Source of the DNA: Sphingorhabdus sp. | GTDB lineage: Bacteria > Pseudomonadota > Alphaproteobacteria > Sphingomonadales > Sphingomonadaceae | DNA: 62,183 nucleotides | Reading direction: 5' to 3' | Assembly: GCF_029865925.1 (NCBI RefSeq) | Contig: NZ_JARXAI010000027.1 | Location: 1-62,183 of the forward strand | Shown: piece by piece, positions 1-7,836 of the stretch | Position numbering within the stretch: position 1 is the first letter of the stretch | Layout of the letters: every line of letters begins with the position of its first letter | The notes under the pieces: generated by a model | The model's database searches: none | Seen by the model: the letters and a program-made list of their open reading frames with translations, nothing else | What the model was told of the DNA's origin: nothing | Translations under genes and position numbers: made by a program

Positions 1-16
1 GGTCACCAACACGCAT
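1..16 (-). CDS. 5' end of a divergent gene running off the window
   Basis: An ATG on the minus strand at position 16 opens a reading frame (Met-Arg-Val-Gly-Asp) that leaves the window after five codons. A Shine-Dalgarno-like TGGAG lies about nine bases upstream of it on the minus strand, at about 28-32. The gene is divergent from the Lrp/AsnC regulator, a common arrangement for a regulator and its target. Too little is present to identify the product. Confidence 0.35.
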
Positions 17-147
17 GATTTTTGCTCCAGAAAATATGTCTAACGCAAAAATAGCATTGTCGCCCCGTCGATTCTCCGCAAAGATTCGACTTATTCACCG
101 GATTAGTGCATATATTCGTCGTATTTTTAAAGAAAAATAGAGATAAT

Positions 148-618
148 ATGCAACTTGATCGAGCTGACCGTAAGTTAATTGGCGCTTTAGTAGCAAATGG
201 CCGCGCGACTCAGATGGAGTTGGGTGAAGCGGCAGGCCTATCACCGAGTGCCGCGGCGCGCCGGCAAAAAGCCTTGGAAGACGAAGGCATATTGCGTGGC
301 TATCGCGCCGACGTGAATTTACGCAAGCTCGGGCTTTCCGCGACAGTCATGGTCACGATCACGCTAGATAGCCAAAGCGAAGAGGCAATGGCCGCGTTTG
401 AAGCCGCTGTTGCGAACAGCCCGTCTACCATTCGGTGCCACCTGATGAGCGGACGAAATGACTATTTGTTGGTGGTGCGCGCAGCTTCCATTGAAGATTA
501 TGAAATAATCCATCGGCAGGAAATTGCGCGTCTGCCCAGAGTCGCTCGCATCGAAACAGCCTTTGCGTTGCGAGAGGTAGTGAACCGCACCGTTCCGCCG
601 CGCCTGTTTCATCCATAA
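148..618 (+). CDS. Lrp/AsnC family transcriptional regulator
   Basis: A 156-residue DNA-binding regulator of the feast/famine family. The N-terminal winged helix-turn-helix (about residues 1-60) opens with LDRADRKLIGAL and contains the recognition segment LSPSAAARRQKALEDEGIL. A C-terminal RAM/effector-binding domain (about 65-150) follows and contains the family-typical GRNDYLLVVRA stretch. The ATG at 148 was chosen over a GTG at 106 because Lrp proteins normally begin a few residues before the LD..D..I motif; the longer form would add an unrelated N-terminus. The gene sits between a divergent gene at the window edge and the amine-catabolism operon, so either could be its target. The amino acid it senses cannot be told from sequence. 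Confidence 0.9.
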   Translation: MQLDRADRKLIGALVANGRATQMELGEAAGLSPSAAARRQKALEDEGILRGYRADVNLRKLGLSATVMVTITLDSQSEEAMAAFEAAVANSPSTIRCHLMSGRNDYLLVVRAASIEDYEIIHRQEIARLPRVARIETAFALREVVNRTVPPRLFHP

Positions 619-958
619 ATGTGCGAAGCTGGCCCGTGCTGCACGCAAAGGGCCTATGGACGGCATGCGCGACGTTCCGTAACTAGGCGGGCTTTGGCAG
701 ATCGCTAATCCATACCTGACGCAAGACTGTGGCGGTTTTGTCACATGGCTTGAAAAGCACAGCGACGTTGACACAAAAATGCTTGCTCGGATCGCGCTTT
801 GATGTTTGTGTGCATCTGCACAATAAAACGCAATTAAAAATAAATGAAATTTTGCGCGGGCAACCAGATTAAGCGGGATGAGAACGGTATCTGCCGAAAG
901 CAGCGCAATGCGTAGGTTTTCGGCTTCGGTTCAAATGTACCTAAGAAGGGGTAATATT
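619..958. other. Intergenic stretch without a confident gene
   Basis: These 340 bases separate the Lrp/AsnC gene from the porin gene. The distal part (about 815-860) is AT-rich and probably carries the porin promoter, but I cannot assign -35/-10 boxes with confidence. Positions 683-802 form an open frame of 39 codons without a start codon whose translation looks protein-like (it includes LWQIANPYLTQDCGGF). I do not recognise it, and it may be a gene relic or chance. Confidence 0.5.
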
Positions 959-1672
959 ATGCGTAATTCCATTTTGAAACTAGCAAGCATCAGCGTCGCC
1001 ATGAGCGCTCTGACCATGTCAGTGCCTGCATTCGCGCAGGAAGAGGCCGCGGGCCCAATCACCGTAACCGGGGGCGCTGCTATCGTTTCCGACTATCGTT
1101 TCCGTGGCGTCTCGCTTTCCGATAAGGATTTCGCGTTCCAGCCTTACCTGACTGTCAAGCATGAGTCGGGTCTCTATGCGGGTGTTTGGGGTTCCAACCT
1201 GGCAGAAAACTCGGGCGATGATGTCGAAGTTGATTTGTATGCTGGCTTTGCCGGCGGGGATGCTGTGACTTATGATATCGGTGCGACCTATTATGTCTAT
1301 CCTGGTGTATCAAGCTTCAACTATGTCGAGTTCACTGGAAAGCTCGGTACATCCGTCGGTCCCGCATCTGTCGGTGCGCAGCTAAGCTATGTTCCAAGCC
1401 AGAATAACACGGGCAATAACGACAATATTTATGTCGCCACCAACGCAGCCGTTGCTATTCCAAATTCACCGATTTCGATCGTGGGATCTGTTGGCCTTGA
1501 AGACGGCGCGTTCAGCGCGGGCAGCCAGAAGTTGGATTGGTCACTTGGGTTGACCGCTGCTGTCGCCGGCTTCACCGTTGGTGCATCCTATGTGGACACG
1601 AACCGCAAGACGACCTTTGCGGTTAAGGACAGCGCAGCCGGCGTAATGTTTTCACTAAGCTACGGCTTCTGA
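959..1672 (+). CDS. TorF-family putative porin, outer membrane
   Basis: A 237-residue exported protein. It has a signal peptide (residues 1 to about 27, hydrophobic core, cleavage near PAFA-QEE) followed by a repeated amphipathic beta-strand pattern. The start is VTGGAAIVSDYRFRGVSLSD, typical of the family annotated as TorF-like putative porins. It ends in Gly-Phe, and a C-terminal Phe is the usual outer-membrane insertion signal. The start at 959 is supported by AGAAGGGG at 944-951. An upstream in-frame start at 878 would place 27 residues before the signal peptide and is unlikely. Its position before the amine operon suggests a possible role in solute entry, but it is a separate unit, and family members are found in many contexts. 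Confidence 0.85.
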   Translation: MRNSILKLASISVAMSALTMSVPAFAQEEAAGPITVTGGAAIVSDYRFRGVSLSDKDFAFQPYLTVKHESGLYAGVWGSNLAENSGDDVEVDLYAGFAGGDAVTYDIGATYYVYPGVSSFNYVEFTGKLGTSVGPASVGAQLSYVPSQNNTGNNDNIYVATNAAVAIPNSPISIVGSVGLEDGAFSAGSQKLDWSLGLTAAVAGFTVGASYVDTNRKTTFAVKDSAAGVMFSLSYGF

Positions 1673-1726
1673 ACCTAAATTAGGCGTCTTGGGTCGACAA
1701 AAACGTGGCCCAATTTGGTATAGACA

Positions 1727-1758
1727 CATGCCGGGCTTGACCTTTCAAGTCCGGCATG
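1727..1758 (+). other. Long hairpin between porin and amine operon
   Basis: Positions 1727-1740 and 1745-1758 form a 14-bp inverted repeat (one G-U pair) around a CCTT loop with a TGCCGGG-type core. No T-run follows, so a classic intrinsic terminator is not evident. It may block readthrough from the porin gene or form the 5' leader of the operon that starts at 1794. Similar TGCCGGG hairpins occur at 25628-25647 and 47767-47798. Confidence 0.6.
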
Positions 1759-1793
1759 CGCTTATCAGGCTTACAAAAAACTGGTGAAAAACA

Positions 1794-3140
1794 ATGTCCG
1801 TCAATCTTGCGAACTGGATCGCTGAGCACAAAATCGATGAGGTTGAGTGCATTGTGCCCGACATAAACGGGGTGCAGCGGGGCAAGGTTTTACCGGCCAA
1901 AAAATTCCTATCGTCGGTCCGTGACAAATCGCTGCGCATCCCAGGTAGTGTTTTTATCTGTACCATTGATGGCCATTACCCCGAAGACATTGCTGACATT
2001 TGGGACAAGGACCCGGACAAAATCCTGATTGCCGACCCCGATACGATTTGCGTCGCCCCGGGTTTCAAATCTCCGACAGCTTTCGTGATCGCTGACGTTT
2101 TGCATGGCGACGGAACCGAGGTGGAAATTGCCCCGCGTACAATATTGAAAAAAGTATTGAACATGTATGCGGAGCGTGGGTGGAAGCCGATTATGGCGCC
2201 TGAGGTTGAATTTTACCTTGTCAGCCAAAATGTGGATCCTGACTTTCCGTTGGTGCCTCCAACGGGCTCAAGCGGGCGTGCGGAAACGGCAAGCCAGCCT
2301 TATGGGCTGGAGGCGATGAACGAATATGAGGATATCATTGACCACATCTATGATGATTGTGAGTTGATGGGCCTCGATATCGATACGATGATCCACGAAA
2401 TGGGCGCGGCCCAGCTTGAAGTGAACTTTGTCCATGGCGACCCGCTGAAGCTGGCGGATCAAGTGTTTCTTTTTAAGCGCACTGTGCGCGCAGTGGCGAA
2501 GCAGCATGGCGTCTATGCGACCTTCATGGCGAACCCGATGGCCGGGCAGCCGGGCAGCGCAATGCATATTCACCAGTCGGTGGTTGATGCCGAAACCGGC
2601 AGAAACCTGTTCTCCAACGCCAATGGCAAGGACAGTGCGCTGTTTCGCAGTTATATAGCGGGTCTTGTAAAGTTCATGCCGCAGATATCGCCGCTTTGGG
2701 CGCCCAATGTGAATAGCTTCCGCCGGATGCGGCCCGACAGCGCGGCGCCAATCAACGTCCAATGGGGCGAAGACAACCGAAGCTGCGGTTTCCGCGTGCC
2801 GATTTCGGACAAGGCCAACCGGCGCGTCGAAAACCGTCTGCCGGGGGCGGACTCCAACCCCTATCTTGCGATGGCCGCTTCTTTGGTATGCGGCTATATT
2901 GGTATGGTGGAACGGATGGTACCAGCCAAGGCAATCACCGGCAGCGCATACAACCGCGCGCGCACTTTGCCCCGCACGTTGGAGGCCGCATTGGACCGGT
3001 TCAGCGCCTGTAAGCCCGTACGCAATCTGCTTGGCGAAGAGTTTTTTGACATCTTCTTTGCCGTTAAGGACTATGAATTGTTCAATTATCAGTCCGTCGT
3101 CTCAAGCTGGGAGCGCGAGCATTTGTTGCTGCGGGTTTGA
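1794..3140 (+). CDS. Glutamine-synthetase-like gamma-glutamylamine ligase (PuuA type)
   Basis: A 448-residue glutamine synthetase family protein. The N-terminal beta-grasp (about 1-105) contains VPDINGVQRGKVLP. The catalytic domain has the EVEFYL metal-binding strand, GSAMHIHQSV with the metal/ATP histidine, and the C-terminal ATP/glutamate segment NSFRRMRP...RVENRLPGADSNPYLA. This is the fold of PuuA and related enzymes that join glutamate to an amine with ATP. It lacks the tyrosine adenylylation segment of GlnA, and its neighbours are an amine oxidase and an aminotransferase, so amine gamma-glutamylation is more likely than ammonia assimilation. The substrate (putrescine or another amine) is inferred, not shown. 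It is the first gene of a tightly packed four-gene operon. Confidence 0.85.
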   Translation: MSVNLANWIAEHKIDEVECIVPDINGVQRGKVLPAKKFLSSVRDKSLRIPGSVFICTIDGHYPEDIADIWDKDPDKILIADPDTICVAPGFKSPTAFVIADVLHGDGTEVEIAPRTILKKVLNMYAERGWKPIMAPEVEFYLVSQNVDPDFPLVPPTGSSGRAETASQPYGLEAMNEYEDIIDHIYDDCELMGLDIDTMIHEMGAAQLEVNFVHGDPLKLADQVFLFKRTVRAVAKQHGVYATFMANPMAGQPGSAMHIHQSVVDAETGRNLFSNANGKDSALFRSYIAGLVKFMPQISPLWAPNVNSFRRMRPDSAAPINVQWGEDNRSCGFRVPISDKANRRVENRLPGADSNPYLAMAASLVCGYIGMVERMVPAKAITGSAYNRARTLPRTLEAALDRFSACKPVRNLLGEEFFDIFFAVKDYELFNYQSVVSSWEREHLLLRV

Positions 3141-4414
3141 TGCGCGATCCTTTAAATGATAGTTATTATATAGCATCTGCAGGCGAATGCGCGGCCGATG
3201 CGCCGCTGATGTCTGACATAAAGGCCGACATCTGCATCATCGGTGGGGGCTTTACTGGCTTATCAGCCGCGGTGGCATGCGCTGAAGCGGGGTTCGATGT
3301 CGTTTTACTTGAGAGCGAGCAAATCGGCTTCGCAGCATCGGGTCGAAACGGTGGGCAGATGATTCCCGGATTTAATATGGCTGCCACGGACCTGATCAAA
3401 CTGGTTGGTGAAGATGTCGGGCAACAACTCTGTCACCTCGCAATGTCGGCGCGGGATCGCGTGCACGCACGGATTGAGCGCCATAATATCGACTGCGATT
3501 TGCAGCATGGTCATATCCATTTGGCTGCGAAGAAGAATGATTTTGCCTATTTGGAAAATGAGGTGGCGTTTAGTGACAGGTTGCTTGGCGTGGGCGAAGC
3601 AGTCTTGGTCGCGCCGACAGATATCGATCGATATGTAAACGTATCAGGATATCATGGTGGTGTTTATGTGCCCAAAGGGGGGCATCTTCATCCCTTAAAA
3701 TATGCGCGCGGTTTGAAGAGGGCAACCAAGAGTGCAGGGGCGAGAATTTTTGAAGGCAGCAGGGCTGCCTCAATCACCGAAGGCGAAAAGGTCGTTGTCC
3801 GCACGATTTCTAGTTCTGTTACAGCGCGCTATGTCTTTCTGGCTTGTGATGCAGAAACTGGAGATCTGGCCCCCAAGGCGGGTCGGTATACGATGCCGGT
3901 ATTGAACTATATTATTGCGACTGAGCCGCTGGGTGAAGAGCGCGCGCGTGCACTTATTCCATCGAATGCAGCGGTATCGGATAGTAAGTTCGTCCTAAAC
4001 TATTTCCGTTTGTCTGCCGATAACCGACTGCTTTTTGCAGGTGGCGAAAAATATACGCCAAAGCCGCCGGAGGATATTGCTGCATTTGTACGACCCTATA
4101 TGCTGAAGCTGTTCCCACAATTGTTGGACACGCGTATCGATTATGCATGGGGCGGTACGGTCGGAATCACCGTGAACCGCCTGCCGCACATTGGTCGTGA
4201 AGGTAATAAGCTGTTCGCGCATGGCTATTCGGGGCAGGGTGTGTTGCTCACGACACTTGTAGGTGAGGTTTTGGCCGAAATGTTGAAGGGCGATAGCCGC
4301 AATTTCAACCTCTTTGAAAAAATCCCGCATCGAGCGTTCCCGGGTGGCAAGCTGCTGCGAACACCCACCTATGTTGCAGGGATGCTTTATTCGGCGTTGA
4401 TGGATCGTTTGTGA
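3140..4414 (+). CDS. FAD-dependent amine oxidoreductase (PuuB/DAO family)
   Basis: A 424-residue flavoprotein of the DadA/glycine-oxidase fold. The N-terminal dinucleotide-binding motif CIIGGGFTGLSAAVA lies at about residues 33-47 and is followed by ESEQIGFAASGRNGGQM. The last part carries GYSGQGVLLTTLVGEVLAEM, which closes the FAD site. The order after a PuuA-like ligase suggests oxidation of a gamma-glutamylated amine to an aldehyde, as PuuB does in Escherichia coli. The start is the ATG at 3140, whose A is the last base of the upstream TGA, so translation is probably coupled. A TTG one codon earlier is the alternative. Substrate is inferred from context. Confidence 0.85.
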   Translation: MRDPLNDSYYIASAGECAADAPLMSDIKADICIIGGGFTGLSAAVACAEAGFDVVLLESEQIGFAASGRNGGQMIPGFNMAATDLIKLVGEDVGQQLCHLAMSARDRVHARIERHNIDCDLQHGHIHLAAKKNDFAYLENEVAFSDRLLGVGEAVLVAPTDIDRYVNVSGYHGGVYVPKGGHLHPLKYARGLKRATKSAGARIFEGSRAASITEGEKVVVRTISSSVTARYVFLACDAETGDLAPKAGRYTMPVLNYIIATEPLGEERARALIPSNAAVSDSKFVLNYFRLSADNRLLFAGGEKYTPKPPEDIAAFVRPYMLKLFPQLLDTRIDYAWGGTVGITVNRLPHIGREGNKLFAHGYSGQGVLLTTLVGEVLAEMLKGDSRNFNLFEKIPHRAFPGGKLLRTPTYVAGMLYSALMDRL

Positions 4415-5754
4415 TTGAAAGAGCTTCCATCGAAGCAATGCGCGAACGCGAAATTGCGCGCTTCATTGCAGCAAACCCAAAGTCCAAGGCGCACGCCACA
4501 AGCGCCCAGGGATGGTTTCAGGGCGTCCCTTTCCATTGGATGCTCGATTGGTCCAGTCCGTTCCCAATCGTCGCTCAGGAGGCTTGTGGAGCGACCCTGA
4601 CGAGTATCGACGGGCAGGTCTTTGATGACTTCTGTCTTGGCGATACCGCGAGCATGTTTGGTCACTCGCCCGCCCCGCTTGCCAAGGCTATAGCAGTGCA
4701 GGCAGGGCAGGGCTTAAGCTATATGTTGCCGACCGCAAAGGGTGCAGAGCTTGGGTCTATGCTCGCCGGCATGTTCGGACTGCCACAATGGCAAGTGACG
4801 ACTACAGCAAGCGAAGCGAACCGGGCCGTTATTCGCTGGTGTCGCGGGATTACTCGGCGCGACAAGATTTTGATCTTCAACGGCTGCTATCATGGCGCGG
4901 TCGATGATGTGTTCGTCGACTTGCGCGATGGCCGTGCGGTCAACCGACCAAGCCTGATCGGCCAAGTGCAAGATTTGCTGCCGACGACGGTTGCAATCGA
5001 ATTCAACGATGTGGACGCGCTCGCCGCTGCTTTGCGCGGTGGCGACATTGCTTGCGTATTGGCCGAACCGTTAATGACCAATATCGGCATGGTGCGCGAT
5101 ACACCGGGGTTTCTGAGGGAATTGCGCAGGCTGTGTGATGAAACCGGCACAATCTTGGTGCTTGACGAAACTCACACGATTTCCTCCGGCTATGGCGGGC
5201 ACAGCAATATGCACGGCCCAAAGCCTGACATATTGGTGGTCGGCAAATCTATCGGAGGCGGCGTACCTTGCGCTGTATATGGCTTTACGGACGAGATCGC
5301 CAAACGGATGGCGGCGCTGAACGCGTCACGCCCAGCAGGGCATAGCGGAATTGGGACGACCTTATCGGCCAATGCGCTGGCGATTACGGCCATGCACGCT
5401 ATGTTGGGGCAGGTCATCACCCGCGACGCTTATGCTCATATGCTCGCGATGGCAGACAGGCTGGTGGCGCAACTCAATGGCGTGATTGGTACCCATGCGC
5501 TCGATTGGCATGTCAGCCATGTTGGCGCGCGCATCGAACTCGTCTGTTCCGCCATTCCGCCGCGCAATGGCAGTGAAGCGCGGGCGGTGATGGACCCTGC
5601 ACTCGAAAGCACTATCCATCTATATCTCGCCAACCGCGGTATCTTGCTTGCGCCTTTCCACAATATGATGCTGGTCAGTCCGGTGACGCAAGCGGCGCAA
5701 GTCGACCGCCTTGCGGCAGAGTTGAACTCTGCGCTGACTGAGCTATTAGCATAA
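4411..5754 (+). CDS. Class III PLP aminotransferase, glutamate-1-semialdehyde-aminomutase-like
   Basis: A 447-residue fold-type I PLP enzyme. Visible features are the small-domain entry FDDFCLGDTASMFGHSPAPL, the FNGCYHGAVDD segment, the PLP-ring Asp in VLDETHTISSGYGGH, and the Schiff-base Lys in VVGKSIGGGVPCAVYGF. The spacing and the KSIGGG sequence resemble glutamate-1-semialdehyde aminomutase-type proteins more than typical GABA transaminases. It starts with GTG at 4411, overlapping the upstream TGA (GTGA), so it is coupled to the oxidase. In this operon it probably transaminates the amino or aldehyde product of the preceding steps. A true hemL role is unlikely here, though sequence alone does not exclude it. 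Confidence 0.85.
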   Translation: MIERASIEAMREREIARFIAANPKSKAHATSAQGWFQGVPFHWMLDWSSPFPIVAQEACGATLTSIDGQVFDDFCLGDTASMFGHSPAPLAKAIAVQAGQGLSYMLPTAKGAELGSMLAGMFGLPQWQVTTTASEANRAVIRWCRGITRRDKILIFNGCYHGAVDDVFVDLRDGRAVNRPSLIGQVQDLLPTTVAIEFNDVDALAAALRGGDIACVLAEPLMTNIGMVRDTPGFLRELRRLCDETGTILVLDETHTISSGYGGHSNMHGPKPDILVVGKSIGGGVPCAVYGFTDEIAKRMAALNASRPAGHSGIGTTLSANALAITAMHAMLGQVITRDAYAHMLAMADRLVAQLNGVIGTHALDWHVSHVGARIELVCSAIPPRNGSEARAVMDPALESTIHLYLANRGILLAPFHNMMLVSPVTQAAQVDRLAAELNSALTELLA

Positions 5755-5782
5755 GAAAATCAGGACTTACGAAAGTATCATC

Positions 5783-7186
5783 ATGACAATCAAGCGGGCA
5801 AAATCATCAGCGATCATTGCGCCACGGAGCGAAGCGGAGGCCTTTTTTGCGGCATATCCCGACATCGACTCCGTTGAGATGATCTATACCGATTTTGGCG
5901 GCGTCCCCCGCGGTAAACGTCTGCGTCAGCATGAGGTTTTGTCAGTCTATGAAATTGGACGGTTTTTCCCTGGTTCCATTGCTGTTGTAGATATCACTGG
6001 GCAAGACACCGAGGAAACGGGCTTGGTATGGGAAGATGGCGACGCTGACCGTTCGATGAAGCCAATCCCTGGCACTTTGGTGCGTACGCCTTGGGCTGGT
6101 GACAATGCCGCACAATTCATGGTCGATTTTTATGAATTGGATGGCCAGCCACATGATCTTGATCCGCGCCATGTGCTTGGTCTTGTGGTTGACCGTTTTG
6201 CCGAAATGGGGCTGACGCCCGCCTTGGCGGTTGAACTAGAATTCTATTTGTTGGATCCAAAGCGCGCGCGTGATGGTTCTATCCGCCCAGCGCGGCCAGA
6301 ATATAGCAGTGAAACGCCACAAATGGTCGAAGTCTATGGCTTGCGCGAACTGGACGACTTTCGTCCTTTCTTCGACGAGTTATACGAAACATGCGATATT
6401 CAAGGCCTGCCGCTTGAATCCGCGATTTCGGAATTTGCACCCGGTCAGTGCGAGTTGACCTTGCGCTACAAGCCCGACGTGCTGCGGGCATGCGACGATG
6501 CCATCATGTATAAGCGTGTGGTCAAGGCAGTGGCACAAGCACACGGTCTTGAGGCGACTTTCATGGCGAAACCATTTGCCGAACAAGCCGGCTCAGGGAT
6601 GCATATTCACGTCTCGATGAACGATGCTGAAGGACTCAACCTATTTGCCTCAGACAATCCGGAAGGCACTGCAATGTTGCGTCACGCCATTGGTGGGATG
6701 ATCGCGAGTGTTGGCGACTGCTTCGCGCTCTTTGCGCCACATGCCAATAGCTACCGCCGGTTTAAGGCGAACAGCTACGCGCCGGTCGCACCGACATGGG
6801 GCGTCAACAACCGTACCGTTTCCTTCCGCATCCCCGCTGGGCCGGCATCAAGCCGCCATGTGGAACATCGCGCTTGTGGTGCGGATGCAAACCCATATCT
6901 TGCGGTTGCTGGCGTATTGTCTGGCATTCACCACGGTATCACGCATCAGATCGATCCAGGCCCGGCAGTCGTTGGCAATGGCTATGACCGCGATGGATCA
7001 GGCGATGACAAGCCGCCAAGCAACTGGTTTGCCGCGGTTGACCGCTTTCACGGCTCCAAATTGATGCGTGAATATCTCGGCGACCGTTTTGTCGACATGT
7101 TTACTATTGTAAAGCGCGTCGAACAGGATCGCTATTTCGGCCACGTGCCGAGCATCGATTATGACTGGTACTTGCGTAACGCTTAA
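5783..7186 (+). CDS. Second glutamine-synthetase-like amine ligase
   Basis: A 467-residue glutamine synthetase family protein, a distant paralogue of the first gene in the operon. It has IYTDFGGVPRGKRL in the beta-grasp domain, VELEFYLL in the catalytic domain, GSGMHIHVSMND for metal and ATP, and HANSYRRFKANSYAP...RHVEHRACGADANPYLA at the end. It begins 28 bases after the aminotransferase. Two ligases in one operon suggest either two amine substrates or ligation at both ends of a diamine; this is inference. The stop codon is the first TAA of a TAAGCC hexamer array. No good Shine-Dalgarno sequence precedes the ATG. Confidence 0.85.
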   Translation: MTIKRAKSSAIIAPRSEAEAFFAAYPDIDSVEMIYTDFGGVPRGKRLRQHEVLSVYEIGRFFPGSIAVVDITGQDTEETGLVWEDGDADRSMKPIPGTLVRTPWAGDNAAQFMVDFYELDGQPHDLDPRHVLGLVVDRFAEMGLTPALAVELEFYLLDPKRARDGSIRPARPEYSSETPQMVEVYGLRELDDFRPFFDELYETCDIQGLPLESAISEFAPGQCELTLRYKPDVLRACDDAIMYKRVVKAVAQAHGLEATFMAKPFAEQAGSGMHIHVSMNDAEGLNLFASDNPEGTAMLRHAIGGMIASVGDCFALFAPHANSYRRFKANSYAPVAPTWGVNNRTVSFRIPAGPASSRHVEHRACGADANPYLAVAGVLSGIHHGITHQIDPGPAVVGNGYDRDGSGDDKPPSNWFAAVDRFHGSKLMREYLGDRFVDMFTIVKRVEQDRYFGHVPSIDYDWYLRNA

Positions 7187-7219
7187 GCCTAAGCCTAAGC
7201 CTAAGCCTAAGCCTAAGCA
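7184..7219. repeat. TAAGCC hexamer tandem array
   Basis: Five perfect TAAGCC units (7184-7213) are followed by a degenerate sixth unit, TAAGCA (7214-7219). On the other strand the unit reads TTAGGC in permuted form. The array lies at the junction of two convergent genes: the first TAA ends the upstream ligase and a TAG in the complementary strand (7213-7215) ends the PilZ gene. Because the unit is six bases, gain or loss of copies leaves both proteins unchanged. Confidence 0.9.
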
Positions 7220-7539
7220 GGAAATCGCATTAACATGTTTTGAAGCGCGGCGGGGTTCAGCATAGTGCTGAATGCGCACCCGACAATATTACCGTCGTTC
7301 CAAATGACCTTGGCCTGAACCGCCATAAGGCCGGGAAGAGTTAGCCGCACTTGTGTGCCCGCAGCCATCCCCGTCAGCGCCTCGCAAGCGACACCGGAAA
7401 GCGACAGATTTCGGACAATCACGGAGTATCCCGATGAACCCGAAGGACGCACGATAGCAGGGATTTTAACGCAAACGCGCGGGGCACTGCGATCTTCGCG
7501 CGCTGCGTCTTCGTATCGTTTATATGATATGGTTCTCAA
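7213..7539 (-). CDS. PilZ-domain protein, probable cyclic-di-GMP binder
   Basis: A 108-residue single-domain protein. An arginine-rich N-terminus (EDRSAPRVCVKIPA) is followed by NLSLSGVACEA, matching the two parts of the PilZ cyclic-di-GMP site (RxxxR and [D/N]xSxxG), then by beta strands typical of the barrel (VRLTLPG, VQAKVIWNDG, GCAFS). The first Arg pair is slightly displaced from the usual RxxxR, so ligand binding should be taken as likely but not certain. The only reasonable start is a TTG at 7539; no ATG or GTG precedes the domain, and upstream in-frame sequence reaches a stop within eight codons. It is convergent with the amine operon. Confidence 0.75.
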   Translation of the reverse strand: MRTISYKRYEDAAREDRSAPRVCVKIPAIVRPSGSSGYSVIVRNLSLSGVACEALTGMAAGTQVRLTLPGLMAVQAKVIWNDGNIVGCAFSTMLNPAALQNMLMRFPA

Positions 7540-7656
7540 TGACGCGCTATTGATGACCGTTTATTCCTGTGTGACGGATGGTTGCTAACGAATCACGGTG
7601 AATTTAATATTTCGCATTGCGGTTAAAATGGCGTTTATCGCTTTGTGTTCCTGCAC

Positions 7657-7685
7657 TTGCATTTCGGCAACGTCGCGGCCATATG
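7657..7685 (+). promoter_or_regulatory. Putative promoter of the SRP RNA
   Basis: TTGCAT at 7657-7662 and CATATG at 7680-7685 are separated by 17 bases. The implied start near 7690 coincides with the first base of the paired stem of the SRP RNA, which supports the assignment. Confidence 0.5.
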
Positions 7686-7689
7686 CGGC

Positions 7690-7785
7690 GTGGGAGTCGG
7701 ATGGACGTGGCACTCGCCAACCTGGTCAGATCCTGACGGAAGCAGCCACAACGAATTCGCTGCGGGTCATTCGGCTCCTACTTTT
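7690..7785 (+). ncRNA. ffs: Signal recognition particle RNA (4.5S type)
   Basis: The conserved SRP domain IV is visible as GGTCAG...GGAAGCAGCC at 7724-7747, including the Ffh-binding loop halves TCAG and AGCA. The ends 7690-7703 and 7768-7781 pair over 14 bp with a few G-U pairs, giving a hairpin RNA of about 95 bases. The tip reads TCC-TGAC-GGA, a TGAC (URRC-class) tetraloop rather than the GGAA of E. coli. A T-run follows at 7782-7785. Position directly upstream of dnaX is the usual alphaproteobacterial arrangement. The RNA targets inner-membrane proteins together with Ffh. Confidence 0.9.
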
Positions 7786-7836
7786 CCCCGTGTTTCGGTT
7801 GAGAAGACTTCGACAAAGGTCGATGACCACATTAAC

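Noticed and set aside
7184-7219. CRISPR-like or telomeric function of the hexamer array
   Set aside because: Units are six bases without spacers, and the locus is internal to a gene-dense chromosome; only a microsatellite is supported.
7645-7836. N-terminal extension of the dnaX reading frame
   Set aside because: The open frame continues upstream, but these bases encode the SRP RNA and its spacer; the translated extension has no relation to DnaX.
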